In this document: positions 33,934-46,396 of the stretch, piece by piece
How the letters are laid out: each line of letters opens with the position of its first letter
Position numbering within the stretch: the first letter of the stretch is position 1
Assembly (NCBI RefSeq): GCF_001723285.1
Contig: NZ_LPWG01000004.1
Span: 62,001-126,000 of the forward strand
Direction of reading: 5' to 3'
From: Methyloceanibacter methanicus
GTDB lineage: Bacteria; Pseudomonadota; Alphaproteobacteria; Rhizobiales; Methyloligellaceae
Length of the DNA: 64,000 nucleotides
Position numbers and translations under genes: made by a program
The notes under the pieces: generated by a model
Databases searched by the model: none
Told to the model about the DNA's origin: nothing
Seen by the model: only the letters and a program-made list of their open reading frames with translations

Positions 33934-35595
33934 CTACATGTTGGCGTAGTTGGGTCCGTCGCCGCCTTCCGGCACCACCCAGGTGATGTTCTGCGCCGGA
34001 TCCTTGATGTCGCACGTCTTACAGTGCACGCAGTTTTGCGCGTTGATCTGGAAACGCACCGAACCGCCTTCCTCCACGACCTCGTAGACATTCGCCGGGC
34101 AATAGCGCTGCGCGGGCTCGTCGTAGTGGGGCAGATTCTGCTCGATCGGCACGTTCGGGTCTTTGAGCGTCAGATGCACGGGCTCGTCCTCGTCGTGGTT
34201 GGTGTTGGACAGGAACACCGACGAGAGGATGTCGAAGGTCAACTTGTTGTCGGGCTTCGGGTAATCGATGGGATTCGATTTCGCCGCAGGCCGCAGGCTC
34301 GCATAGTCGGGTTTTTTGTGTTTCAGCGTATGGCCGAGGAACGGCAGGATCGTATTGAGCCACATATCGACGCCGCCGAGCATGACGCCGAGCCGCGTGC
34401 CGAAACGCGACCACAGCGGCTTCACGTTGCGGACCTTCTTCAGCTCCTTGGCCATCGCGCTCGCCTCGAAGGCCTGGATATATTCCAGAAGCGTGTCGCG
34501 CGCGCGCCCCGCCTCGATGGCCTCAAAGGCTGTTTCAGCCGCCATCATGCCCGACAGCATGGCGTTGTGAGACCCCTTGATTCGCGGCACGTTCATGAAG
34601 CCCGCGGCGCAGCCCACCAGCGCACCGCCGGGGAACGCGAGTTGCGGCACGGCCTGCCAGCCGCCTTCGGTGAGCGCGCGGGCGCCATAGGCGATGCGCT
34701 TGCCGCCCTCGAGATGCTTCGCGATGACGGGATGGGTCTTCGCGCGCTGGAATTCCTTGAACGGGCTGAGATAGGGATTGGCGTAGTCGAGATGGACGAC
34801 GAAGCCGACCGACACCAGGTTGTCACCGAAATGGTAGAGGAAGGAGCCGCCGCCGGTCTTGTCGTCGAGCGGCCAGCCCATCGTGTGCTGGACAAGGCCC
34901 GGCTGGTGCTTCTCGGCCGGTATCTCCCAGAGCTCTTTCAGGCCGATGCCGAATTTCTGGGTGCCGCTGTCTTCGTCCAGACCGAATTTCTCGATGAGTT
35001 GCTTGGTCACCGAGCCGCGCGCGCCTTCGGCGAAGAACGTATACTTGCCCATCAACGCCATGCCCGGCGTGTAGCTGTCCTTGGGACTGCCGTCGCGCGC
35101 AACGCCAAGGTCGCCGGTTATCACGCCCTCGACCGCGCCGTCCGCGCCAATGATCGCGTCGGCCACGGCGATACCCGGGTAGACCTCGACCCCGAGCGCC
35201 TCGGCCTGCTCCCCGAGCCACTTGGTGAGATTGCTAAGGCTTCCCGCGTAGCAACCGTGATTGTTCATCAGGGGCGGCATGAAGAAGTTCGGCAGCCGGA
35301 CCTCGCCCGCCTCCCCGAGATAGTAGAACAGGTCCTTGGATACCGCGTCGGTGAGCGGCGCGCCTTGCTCGCGCCAATCGGGGATGAGCGCGTCGAGCCC
35401 TACGGGATCGATCACCGCCCCGGACAGAATATGGGCGCCGATCTCCGATCCCTTTTCCAGGACGACGACGGAGATCTCCTTGTCCTTCTCCGCCGCAAGC
35501 TGTTTGAGCCGGATCGCGGCCGAGAGCCCCGCAGGACCGCCGCCGACGATCACCACATCGAACTCCATCACGTCCCGTTCGACCTGATCGCTCAT
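33934..35595 (-). CDS. electron transfer flavoprotein-ubiquinone oxidoreductase
   Basis: A 553-residue ETF-QO that passes electrons from electron-transfer flavoprotein to ubiquinone at the inner membrane. The FAD-binding motif DVVIVGGGPAGLSAAIRLKQ is at the start, followed by GAHILSGAVIDPVGLDALIP. The 4Fe-4S ligands lie at the C-terminus in RYCPANVYEV and NCVHCKTCDIKDP, ending GGDGPNYANM. The frame is open to 35895, but ATG 35595 follows GGAAAGG and gives the normal family length. It links fatty or amino acid oxidation to the respiratory chain. Confidence 0.95.
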   Translation of the reverse strand: MSDQVERDVMEFDVVIVGGGPAGLSAAIRLKQLAAEKDKEISVVVLEKGSEIGAHILSGAVIDPVGLDALIPDWREQGAPLTDAVSKDLFYYLGEAGEVRLPNFFMPPLMNNHGCYAGSLSNLTKWLGEQAEALGVEVYPGIAVADAIIGADGAVEGVITGDLGVARDGSPKDSYTPGMALMGKYTFFAEGARGSVTKQLIEKFGLDEDSGTQKFGIGLKELWEIPAEKHQPGLVQHTMGWPLDDKTGGGSFLYHFGDNLVSVGFVVHLDYANPYLSPFKEFQRAKTHPVIAKHLEGGKRIAYGARALTEGGWQAVPQLAFPGGALVGCAAGFMNVPRIKGSHNAMLSGMMAAETAFEAIEAGRARDTLLEYIQAFEASAMAKELKKVRNVKPLWSRFGTRLGVMLGGVDMWLNTILPFLGHTLKHKKPDYASLRPAAKSNPIDYPKPDNKLTFDILSSVFLSNTNHDEDEPVHLTLKDPNVPIEQNLPHYDEPAQRYCPANVYEVVEEGGSVRFQINAQNCVHCKTCDIKDPAQNITWVVPEGGDGPNYANM

Positions 35596-35708
35596 CTCAG
35601 CCCTTTCCATTTTCGCATCGCACCCAGCCGCGCCCACGGCGAAATTGGTGCTAAACTCATGATAATTGCCCTGAACTGACAAATATCGGATCGGCCCTGC
35701 CCACGCAA

Positions 35709-36557
35709 ATGAGTGAAAGCGCCGCAAAAAGCACCTCAAGCCTTCTGGCCTGGTACGAGGCCATGGGTGTGGACGAGGCCATTGGTGAAGAGCCGGTGGA
35801 CCGCTTCGCGCAGTCCGCCGCCCCGCCGGCTTCACAAGGCACGCCCCGCGACTCGGCCAAAGGCGCCCCGGACACGGCGGCGGGAGCCGCGCCAAAGGGT
35901 GCGCTCAACGTGCCTCCCAAAGCCTCTCGGAAGGCGCGGCGTCCGGCCCCGGCCCCGGAAGATGTGGCGCCGCCCGTCCTCGAAGGGATCGAGACGCTTG
36001 CCGAACTCGAGAAGGCCGTGGCGGCCTTCGAGGGGTGTCCGCTGAAACGGACCGCCAAGAACACGTGCTTGCGCGCGGGAGCGAGAAGGCCAAGGATGCT
36101 GATCGGCGAGGCGCCGGGCCGCGACGAGGACCTGCAAGGCAAACCCTTCGTCGGGCGTGCCGGCAAGCTCTTGGACAAGATGCTGGCCGCGATCGGGCTC
36201 GACGAGACCTCGGTCTACATCACCAACACGATCTATTGGCGCCCGCCCGGCAACCGCACACCCACGCCGCAGGAAATCGGTTCCTGCGCGCCGTTTCTCG
36301 CCCGGCAGATCGAATTGCTGCGGCCCGAGGTGATCGTGCTCTTAGGCGGGGCGGCCGCGAAATCCATGCTCGAGACGACCGAAGGCATCATGCGCCTGCG
36401 CGGCAAGTGGAAACTATACCACGCGAAAGAACGCGACATCCCGACGCTCGCGACGTTACATCCGGCCTATCTGCTTCGCTCCCCGGAGGCGAAGCGCTAT
36501 GCCTGGCGCGACTTGCTCATGCTGAAGGAGAGATTGGGCGAGCTCGAAAAAGACTAG
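35709..36557 (+). CDS. family 4/5 uracil-DNA glycosylase, with a short scrambled segment
   Basis: A 282-residue iron-sulfur uracil-DNA glycosylase. After a low-complexity N-terminus rich in Ala and Pro come FEGCPLKRTAKNTC, GEAPGRDEDLQGKPFVGRAG, VYITNTIYWRPPGNRTPTPQ and the active-site loop LATLHPAYLLRSPEAK. Between about 36070 and 36093 the frame reads LRAGARRPR. The adjacent frame gives FARGSEKAK, closer to the expected FADG.PEA motif. A compensating pair of indels explains it. The gene is 32 bases before moaB, so they may be co-transcribed. It acts in base excision repair of deaminated cytosine. Confidence 0.88.
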   Translation: MSESAAKSTSSLLAWYEAMGVDEAIGEEPVDRFAQSAAPPASQGTPRDSAKGAPDTAAGAAPKGALNVPPKASRKARRPAPAPEDVAPPVLEGIETLAELEKAVAAFEGCPLKRTAKNTCLRAGARRPRMLIGEAPGRDEDLQGKPFVGRAGKLLDKMLAAIGLDETSVYITNTIYWRPPGNRTPTPQEIGSCAPFLARQIELLRPEVIVLLGGAAAKSMLETTEGIMRLRGKWKLYHAKERDIPTLATLHPAYLLRSPEAKRYAWRDLLMLKERLGELEKD

Positions 36558-36589
36558 GGGAAGACCCCAAGGCTGGAGGAAACACCATC

Positions 36590-37168
36590 ATGAGTGCCCG
36601 CATCGACCCCACCCGTCCGTTCGTGCCGTTGCGCCTTGCCGTGCTCACCGTCTCGGACACGCGGACCCCCAAGACCGACAAGTCCGGACCGCGCCTCGTT
36701 CAGATGATCGAAGACGCCGGTCACGTCGTCGCCGACCGCATGGTCGTGTCGGACGACGAAAAATCCATCCGCAAGGCCGTCAAGGCCTGGGTGAAGATGG
36801 ACGATGTGGATGTGGTCATCACCACCGGCGGGACCGGCTTCACCGGGCGCGATGTGACGCCCGAGGCCGTGCGCCCGCTGTTCGACAAGGAGATCGACGG
36901 CTTCTCGGTGCTGTTCCACATGCTGAGCTATCAGACCGTCGGCACCTCCACGGTGCAGTCCCGCGCCTGCGGCGGCCTCGCCAAGAGCACCTTGATCTTC
37001 TCGGTTCCGGGATCGCCCGGGGCTTGCGAGGACGCCTGGAACGGGATCCTCAAACTGCAGCTGGACAACCGCCACCGCCCCTGCTCCTTCGTCGAGCTTC
37101 TCCCCCGCCTCGCCGAAAGCAAGAAGGAGAAGAAGAAAGACAAGAAGACGTCGAAGGCAAAGGGCTAG
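36590..37168 (+). CDS. moaB: molybdenum cofactor biosynthesis protein B
   Basis: A 192-residue MogA/MoaB-fold protein that binds molybdopterin and takes part in its adenylylation. Motifs are LAVLTVSDTRTPKTDKSGP, VITTGGTGFTGRDVTPEAVR, SYQTVGTSTVQSRACGG and FSVPGSPGACEDAWNGIL. The ATG at 36590 follows CTGGAGGAAA. The C-terminus ends in a Lys-rich tail (KKEKKKDKKTSKAKG), which is unusual for the family but common at alphaproteobacterial C-termini. It is convergent with a small membrane protein gene. Confidence 0.93.
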   Translation: MSARIDPTRPFVPLRLAVLTVSDTRTPKTDKSGPRLVQMIEDAGHVVADRMVVSDDEKSIRKAVKAWVKMDDVDVVITTGGTGFTGRDVTPEAVRPLFDKEIDGFSVLFHMLSYQTVGTSTVQSRACGGLAKSTLIFSVPGSPGACEDAWNGILKLQLDNRHRPCSFVELLPRLAESKKEKKKDKKTSKAKG

Positions 37169-37193
37169 CGGAACGCGCTCCGGCGTCGCTCCG

Positions 37194-37442
37194 TCACTTG
37201 GGAGGATCGCCGCCACTTCCCCTTGCGCGGCGCACCAGGTAATAGGCCGTGGCGCCGGCTACGACGAACAAGGCGATGCCGATCGCCCAGGCAAGCGGCG
37301 TTCCATACCAATAGATGAAGAGCGCACCGGCGCCGGGCGCGGCCACGGGCACCACGATCTCCGGCATGTCGAAATCAAGCCACCACCAGACGACCAGCGC
37401 AACGACGGTGATCGCCACAAGCACGCCCACGAGAATGGTCAT
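37194..37442 (-). CDS. small membrane protein, three predicted helices
   Basis: An 82-residue membrane protein (MTILVGVLVAITVVALVVWW, then VVPVAAPGAGALFIYWYGTP, then LAWAIGIALFVVAGATAYYL) with a short basic and Gly-rich tail (RRARGSGGDPPK). No family is recognised. It is convergent with moaB, 25 bases apart, and 141 bases downstream of the TIGR04282-like gene. Codon use resembles its neighbours. Confidence 0.6.
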   Translation of the reverse strand: MTILVGVLVAITVVALVVWWWLDFDMPEIVVPVAAPGAGALFIYWYGTPLAWAIGIALFVVAGATAYYLVRRARGSGGDPPK

Positions 37443-37583
37443 CGCACGCCTCGTTCCATGACGTTCGGAGCCACTGCTGGGTTACATGGCGTTGCGGGAC
37501 AAAGACGCCAAGACCCCGTCGACCGATTCGAGCCGGAAGCCACAATGCGGCCCTCCGTCTGCCCGGGCCAGGCGCCTCACCGT

Positions 37584-38243
37584 TCAAACGCCTTTTGGGC
37601 ACGCCCGGACGAGGCGCTCGGCCGAAGCGCGTTGACCTTCGAGATCCTCGGCCGTGTCCACGTCGCTTAGCGTGGCCGCCCGTGCGATCTTGCGCCCTTT
37701 GAGATTCGCGCATGTCGCGGCAAGCGCTTGTTCGGTCGACCACGGCACGTTTTCAAACGGTGCCAGCCGCCTCGGGCTTCGCTTCAACCCCACCAGCCAA
37801 TAGCCGCCGTCCCGCGCCGGGCCGAACACCGCATCGGCGCTGCCGAGACGCCGGAAGGCATCGGCGATATGGGCGCGGGAAATCGCCGGGATATCGCTGC
37901 CCACGACGATCACGGGCCCTGGCGGCATCGCATCGAACAGGGCCTGCATGCGCGCGCCGAGATCCCCGTCCCCTTGCGGAATGGGCCGGACGCGCGGCCA
38001 TGCGGGCCAGCAGGGCTCCCGCACCGTGTGGCCGGGCGCGACCGCCAGAAAAGTCCGCCAGCGCGGATCAGTGCCGAGCCTCATCAGCGTGTGATGCAGC
38101 GTCGTCCGGTAGAACCGTGTGGCGGTACCCGTACCGATGCCGCGCGCAAGACGACGCTTCACGGCACCGGCGATCGGTTGTTTGGCCATCACGATGAGAC
38201 GCGGTGAGAAGGCGGCGCCTGGCGCCGGCGGCGTGCTAGCCAT
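37584..38243 (-). CDS. TIGR04282-like (DUF2064) glycosyltransferase
   Basis: A 219-residue GT-A fold protein of the DUF2064/TIGR04282 family: RLIVMAKQPIAGAVKRRLAR, ALFDAMPPGPVIVVGSDIPA, and AVFGPARDGGYWLVGLKR with VPWSTEQALAAT. The family is named for arsenosugar biosynthesis from its genomic partners, but many members lie outside arsenic loci. Here it is 8 bases downstream of the TIGR04283-like gene, the usual pair. No arsM or arsenic gene is in the window, so the sugar substrate is open. Confidence 0.8.
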   Translation of the reverse strand: MASTPPAPGAAFSPRLIVMAKQPIAGAVKRRLARGIGTGTATRFYRTTLHHTLMRLGTDPRWRTFLAVAPGHTVREPCWPAWPRVRPIPQGDGDLGARMQALFDAMPPGPVIVVGSDIPAISRAHIADAFRRLGSADAVFGPARDGGYWLVGLKRSPRRLAPFENVPWSTEQALAATCANLKGRKIARAATLSDVDTAEDLEGQRASAERLVRACPKGV

Positions 38244-38251
38244 GTCCGGTG

Positions 38252-38938
38252 TCAGTCATAAAGACGGGCGAGCACACGCGGCGGGACGCGCAGGAGATAA
38301 AGCAGCGTCAGCCCCAGGTTGCGGATGCTACGTGCCAAATAGCCGTCCTCACGATAGCGTATGGCACTGGTCACGGCCCGCGTCTTGAGCCCGTAAAGCT
38401 CCCGCCGCTTCAGCCTGCGGACGAGATCCACGTCCTCCATCAAGGGAAGCGGCCGGAAACCGCCGAGCCGCTGGTAATGGGCGCGCGAGATCAGCAGGCC
38501 CTGATCGCCATAGGGGAGCGAGAACAGCCCGCAGCGCAGGCCCACCAGGAACTCGATCAGGCGGGCATGAGCTTCATCATCGAGCGCGAACCGGAAATAG
38601 GCCGCCGCTTGCGGCCGGCGGCCGGTTTCGATGCGCTCGATGAAATTCGCCGCTTCCCCGGCCCAACCGGGTTCGAGCACCGTGTCCGCATGCAGAAAGA
38701 GCAGCCAGTCGCCCTTCGCCGCCGCCGCGCCCGCTTCCAACTGCGTTCCCCGGCCCCGCGGCGCCTTGATCAGATGGGTCCCCGCCGCATCGGCGATCAC
38801 GTAGGTATCGTCCGTCGAGCCGCCGTCGGCGATGATCGCCTCCTGGACGATTCCCTCGACCACCGCAGGCACGAGCGCCGACAAAGTCGGCACGAGGGCG
38901 TGCTCGGCATTGAGCGTTGGGATTACGACCGAAATCAT
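38252..38938 (-). CDS. TIGR04283-like family 2 glycosyltransferase
   Basis: A 228-residue GT2 glycosyltransferase (MISVVIPTLNAEHALVPTLS, IIADGGSTDDTYVIADAAG, LLFLHADTVLEPGWAGEA, YGDQGLLISRAHYQRLGGFR). The DGGSTD and HADT motifs bind the nucleotide sugar and metal. The frame opens earlier, but ATG 38938 matches the family start. It precedes the TIGR04282-like gene in one operon and is divergent from the radical SAM gene (110-base gap). Confidence 0.82.
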   Translation of the reverse strand: MISVVIPTLNAEHALVPTLSALVPAVVEGIVQEAIIADGGSTDDTYVIADAAGTHLIKAPRGRGTQLEAGAAAAKGDWLLFLHADTVLEPGWAGEAANFIERIETGRRPQAAAYFRFALDDEAHARLIEFLVGLRCGLFSLPYGDQGLLISRAHYQRLGGFRPLPLMEDVDLVRRLKRRELYGLKTRAVTSAIRYREDGYLARSIRNLGLTLLYLLRVPPRVLARLYD

Positions 38939-39048
38939 GGGCTGGACTATAGCGGCTGGCCCCAACGCGGCAATCGCCGCATGGGGCGCACCGGCGCCAA
39001 GCCTTCTATGTTCTTGCTTTGTTCGCACGGCTTGCCTATATTGCGCGC

Positions 39049-40170
39049 ATGAGCGTCGCCATTCGAAAGCCGAGCCGTGACGAGAGCCTGCCCCATGAGG
39101 CGGGCGGCATCGCCTATGGCCGTCGCCATGGCCGGGGCGCCCAAACCAACCGGTCCGGCCGGTTCGAGGCGAAGACCTATGAGCCGGTGGACGACGGCTG
39201 GGAGTCCTTGGGCGATCTTGAGGCGCTCCGGACCGAGGTGCAGGAGGTTCCGGCCCGCCGCATCATCACCAAGAACGACTCCCCGGATATCGGCTTCGAC
39301 CGCTCGATCAATCCTTATCGGGGCTGCGAACACGGGTGCATCTATTGTTTCGCCCGCCCGACCCACGCGTTTCTCGGCATGTCGCCCGGGCTCGACTTCG
39401 AAACGAAGCTGTTTGCCAAGACCAATGCCGCGCAGGCGCTGGAGCGCGAGCTTGCGGCCCCCGGCTACGTGCCGCGCATGATCGCGATCGGGTCGAACAC
39501 CGATCCCTATCAGCCCGTGGAACGCCGCTACCGCATCATGCGGCGCCTTCTCGAGGTCTTGAGCGCGGCGAACCACCCGGTGGGGATCGTCACCAAATCG
39601 GCGCTTGTCCTGCGCGATCTCGATATTCTGCAATCCATGGCCGAACGGGGCCTCGTGAAGGTGGCGCTGTCGGTTACCACGCTCGAACGGCGGCTGGCCC
39701 GGGCCATGGAGCCGCGCGCCAGCACGCCCGACAAACGCCTCGAGGCCGTTGAAACCCTTGCGAGTGCCGGTATCCCCGCCTCCGTCATGGTCGCGCCGGT
39801 CGTCCCGGGCCTGACGGATACGGAGATCGAACGTATCTTGGAGCGTGCGTCCGCCGCCGGGGCCTGCGAAGCCGGCTATATCCTGCTGCGGCTGCCGCTG
39901 GAGATCGGCGATCTCTTCGTGGAATGGCTCCGCGCCAATTGCCCGGATCGCGCGGACCGGGTTCTGTCCCTGATGCGGCAGACGCGGGGCGGCAAGCTCT
40001 ACGACGCCCAGTGGCAAGGCCGCATGGAGGGCGACGGCCCTTATGCCTGGATGATCGGCCGGCGCTTCCAGATGGCCGCCGAACGGCTCGGTCTCGACAA
40101 GCAACACAGGCTGCGGACCGATCTGTTCACACCGCCCACCCTGCCCGGTCAGCAACTCAGCCTGCTCTAG
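39049..40170 (+). CDS. PA0069-family radical SAM protein
   Basis: A 373-residue radical SAM enzyme. The 4Fe-4S motif CX3CX2C is GCEHGCIYCFARPTHAFLG, preceded by SPDIGFDRSINPYR. Other family segments are MIAIGSNTDPYQPVERRYR and GIVTKSALVLRDLDIL. It resembles the SplB-like branch annotated as PA0069 family, whose substrate is unknown. The start at 39049 (MSVAIRKPSRDES) is preferred over 39019. It lies 78 bases before rnhB. Confidence 0.88.
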   Translation: MSVAIRKPSRDESLPHEAGGIAYGRRHGRGAQTNRSGRFEAKTYEPVDDGWESLGDLEALRTEVQEVPARRIITKNDSPDIGFDRSINPYRGCEHGCIYCFARPTHAFLGMSPGLDFETKLFAKTNAAQALERELAAPGYVPRMIAIGSNTDPYQPVERRYRIMRRLLEVLSAANHPVGIVTKSALVLRDLDILQSMAERGLVKVALSVTTLERRLARAMEPRASTPDKRLEAVETLASAGIPASVMVAPVVPGLTDTEIERILERASAAGACEAGYILLRLPLEIGDLFVEWLRANCPDRADRVLSLMRQTRGGKLYDAQWQGRMEGDGPYAWMIGRRFQMAAERLGLDKQHRLRTDLFTPPTLPGQQLSLL

Positions 40171-40248
40171 GGGCTTTTCCACAAAGTCCGCCTCGGTCGC
40201 GCCCGCGAACGGTTGCGCCAGCACCCAAGTTCGTCGGACAGTTCCGCC

Positions 40249-44044
<3,796 letters not shown>

Positions 44045-44113
44045 AAGTCCTCATGCCACGCGCAATCGCCCGGCGCCATGGTGTAGACTCGGCCGAGGAT
44101 CACGGGGGCGACC

Positions 44114-44671
44114 ATGAACACGACAGGGCGAAGGCCCAAGGGCGGGGCGCGCGCGATCGGGGCCTTTGTGGAAAGGGCCCTGGACAAGGCCGCGCGGGCG
44201 CGCGGCTTCGCCACCACCGCGCTTCTGAGCGACTGGCCCGCAATCGCCGGTGCCGAGCTTGCCCACTACACCATGCCCGACCGTATCATCTGGCCGAGAC
44301 GGCACGAGGATTGGGACGGCGATGAAGCCGGCAATCCACCCTCGCGCGGCCACAAGGGCGAGGGGGCGACACTCGTCCTTCGCATCGAAGGGCCGCGGGC
44401 CATCGAGGTGCAACATCGCGCAACGCAGATCCTGGAGCGGATCAACGCTTATTTCGGCTATCGCGCCGTCACCGACATGCGCTTTCTGCAGGCGCCGATC
44501 GCCCGCGTCGCACGGCCAAAACGCGCGCCGAAGCCCCCGCTTCCGGCCTACGCCTTGCCAAAATCCGCAGGCATTCGGCATGCGGACCTGGCGCGGGCGC
44601 TGAGCCGGTTGGGTGCAAGTGCCGCGAGCCGTCCCCCGGACGGGAAGCTTCCCGGCAAGACGCGGTGTTGA
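44114..44671 (+). CDS. DUF721 (DciA-like) protein
   Basis: A 185-residue protein of the DUF721 family: RAIGAFVERALDKAARARGF, TALLSDWPAIAGAELAHYTM, TLVLRIEGPRAIEVQHRATQ and LERINAYFGYRAV. In other bacteria DUF721 includes DciA, which helps load the replicative helicase; that role is plausible here but unproven. The C-terminus is rich in Arg, Pro and Lys. It is divergent from mutY and precedes the DsbA-like pair, an order seen in many Alphaproteobacteria. Confidence 0.82.
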   Translation: MNTTGRRPKGGARAIGAFVERALDKAARARGFATTALLSDWPAIAGAELAHYTMPDRIIWPRRHEDWDGDEAGNPPSRGHKGEGATLVLRIEGPRAIEVQHRATQILERINAYFGYRAVTDMRFLQAPIARVARPKRAPKPPLPAYALPKSAGIRHADLARALSRLGASAASRPPDGKLPGKTRC

Positions 44672-44821
44672 GTCTTGCTCCAAGCAGGTCTAAGTGTCGC
44701 GCTCACGAGGGGTTGAAGCAGAAGCCTTCATGCCCGCTTGCCCGATCGGTGCCATTCCATGATGTTAGGCCCTGAAGAGCGCAAGGGGCCGCGCGCAAGA
44801 GAAGAAGCCGGAGTATTCGAC

Positions 44822-45544
44822 GTGGCAAAACCCGACAAAGAGACGACCGAGCCGACCGCCGAGGCCAAGAAGAGCAAGAACGGACTTTACGTGATCGGAG
44901 CTGTGGCCGTCGCCGCGCTTGCCGTGGGTATCTATTTCTTCAGCGCCGAAACACCGGCAGATCCCACCGCGCCGAAGGTGGATCCGGACATGGCCCACCT
45001 CATGGAGACGGGGCCCTTGGACGACATCGTCCTCGGCGATCCGACCGCGGGCACGGTCATCGTGGAATACGCCTCGATGACGTGTCCCCATTGCGCGCAC
45101 TTCTACACCGAGGTGTTTCCGCAAGTGAAAGAGAAGTACATCGACACCGGAAAGGCCCGCTTCGTCTTCCGCGAGTTTCCCCTGGACGGCCTCGCGGTGG
45201 CTGCGTCCATGCTGGCCCGCTGTGCGGGGAACGATCGCTTCTATCCCATGCTCGACGGGTTGTTCGAGACCCAGGAGACCTGGGCGGTGCCGGGCGCCGA
45301 CGGCAAGGAAAAGCTGAAGCTTATCGCAAAGCAGGCCGGCTTCTCGGAGGACAGCTTCGAGCAGTGCCTTGCGGACAAAGAGCTGTTCGACAAGATCGTT
45401 GCCGTCCGCAAGAAGGCCCACGAGGAGTACGGCGTCGACGCCACGCCCTCCTTCTTCGTTAACGGCAAACGGCTCCCGGGCGTCGGGTTGGACGTGTTCG
45501 AGGCCGCGATCGACGGCAAACCCGAAACGCCGCCGAGCGGCTAA
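44822..45544 (+). CDS. DsbA-family protein, membrane anchored
   Basis: A 240-residue thioredoxin-fold protein with an N-terminal anchor (NGLYVIGAVAVAALAVGIYF) and a periplasmic DsbA-type domain: VIVEYASMTCPHCAHFYTEV with CPHC, FVFREFPLDGLAVAAS and the cis-Pro region GVDATPSFFVNGKRLPGV. I chose GTG 44822 (MAKPDKETTEP); ATG codons at 44759 and 44762 are in frame and possible. It likely introduces or shuttles disulfides. A second DsbA-like gene follows 78 bases later. Confidence 0.85.
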   Translation: MAKPDKETTEPTAEAKKSKNGLYVIGAVAVAALAVGIYFFSAETPADPTAPKVDPDMAHLMETGPLDDIVLGDPTAGTVIVEYASMTCPHCAHFYTEVFPQVKEKYIDTGKARFVFREFPLDGLAVAASMLARCAGNDRFYPMLDGLFETQETWAVPGADGKEKLKLIAKQAGFSEDSFEQCLADKELFDKIVAVRKKAHEEYGVDATPSFFVNGKRLPGVGLDVFEAAIDGKPETPPSG

Positions 45545-45622
45545 GCAAGATCAGGCCGGGGCCGGTCCGCGACACGCACGGCATGGGACCGGGACCATAC
45601 ACGCGGGTCCTTTGGGGGATGT

Positions 45623-46276
45623 TTGTTGGGGCTTAGCAGGGCAACCACAATCGTCTTGAGCGGCGCCGTCCTGTGTCTCGCCGCTTTCGGCCTTGCCGCT
45701 TGCGGCGCTGGAGGCTCGGCTCCCGAGGCCGCACTGCTGAAAGATCAGCTCCTCGAGCCGGGACCCTTGGGGGAGCGCGAATACGGGAATCGCAATGCGC
45801 CCGTGACCATCATCGAGTATGTGTCGCTGACCTGCCCGTATTGCCGCGCCTACCACGCCAAGGTCTTTCCGCGCGTGAAGCGGACCTATGTGGACACGGG
45901 CCGGGTGCGATACATCATCCGGGAGTTCGCGATCGGGCAGACCGCGGGCGCGGCGGCCATTGTCACCCGATGCGCGCCGAAGAGCCAATATCTGCCGCTG
46001 ATCGAGGCTTACCTGTCCCGTCAGCGCGAATGGGTGAGCCAGGACGTGCGCAAGGACGCCCTGTACAAGATCGCGAAAACCAGTGGAATGAGCCGCGCGC
46101 AATTTGACAAATGCCTATCGAATCAAAGCATTATCGATGGGTTGACGGAGGTGAAGCAGCGGGGACGCAAATTCGGCGTCGTTGGAACGCCGACGTTCTT
46201 TATCAATGGTCAGAAGCTCCAGGGCGAGGTCACCTTCGAACAGATAAAGGCCTTGATCGAACCACAGGCTTCTTGA
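45623..46276 (+). CDS. DsbA-family thiol oxidoreductase, lipoprotein
   Basis: A 217-residue DsbA-family protein. The N-terminus has a lipobox (VLCLAAFGLAACGAGG, Cys after LAA), so it is probably a lipoprotein. The active site is in TIIEYVSLTCPYCRAYHAKV (CPYC), and the cis-Pro region is GVVGTPTFFINGQKLQGE. The start is TTG at 45623 or 45626, with GGGGGATG nearby. It resembles the previous gene, so the two may be an old duplication with different membrane anchoring. smc follows 120 bases later. Confidence 0.85.
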   Translation: MLGLSRATTIVLSGAVLCLAAFGLAACGAGGSAPEAALLKDQLLEPGPLGEREYGNRNAPVTIIEYVSLTCPYCRAYHAKVFPRVKRTYVDTGRVRYIIREFAIGQTAGAAAIVTRCAPKSQYLPLIEAYLSRQREWVSQDVRKDALYKIAKTSGMSRAQFDKCLSNQSIIDGLTEVKQRGRKFGVVGTPTFFINGQKLQGEVTFEQIKALIEPQAS

Positions 46277-46396
46277 TCTCCGGCGTTGCGAATCACGCCG
46301 TCCCCCGCCAAGTTCAGGTCATGTCGCGTTTCCGTCACGAACCACGCGTTACCCGGTTCCCTCTAGGGCCCGGTCGCACATAAGGATCGTCAGCAG

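Noticed and set aside
34024..35679. 551-codon plus-strand frame opposite ETF-QO
   Set aside because: Shadow of ETF-QO, whose FAD and 4Fe-4S motifs are clear on the other strand.
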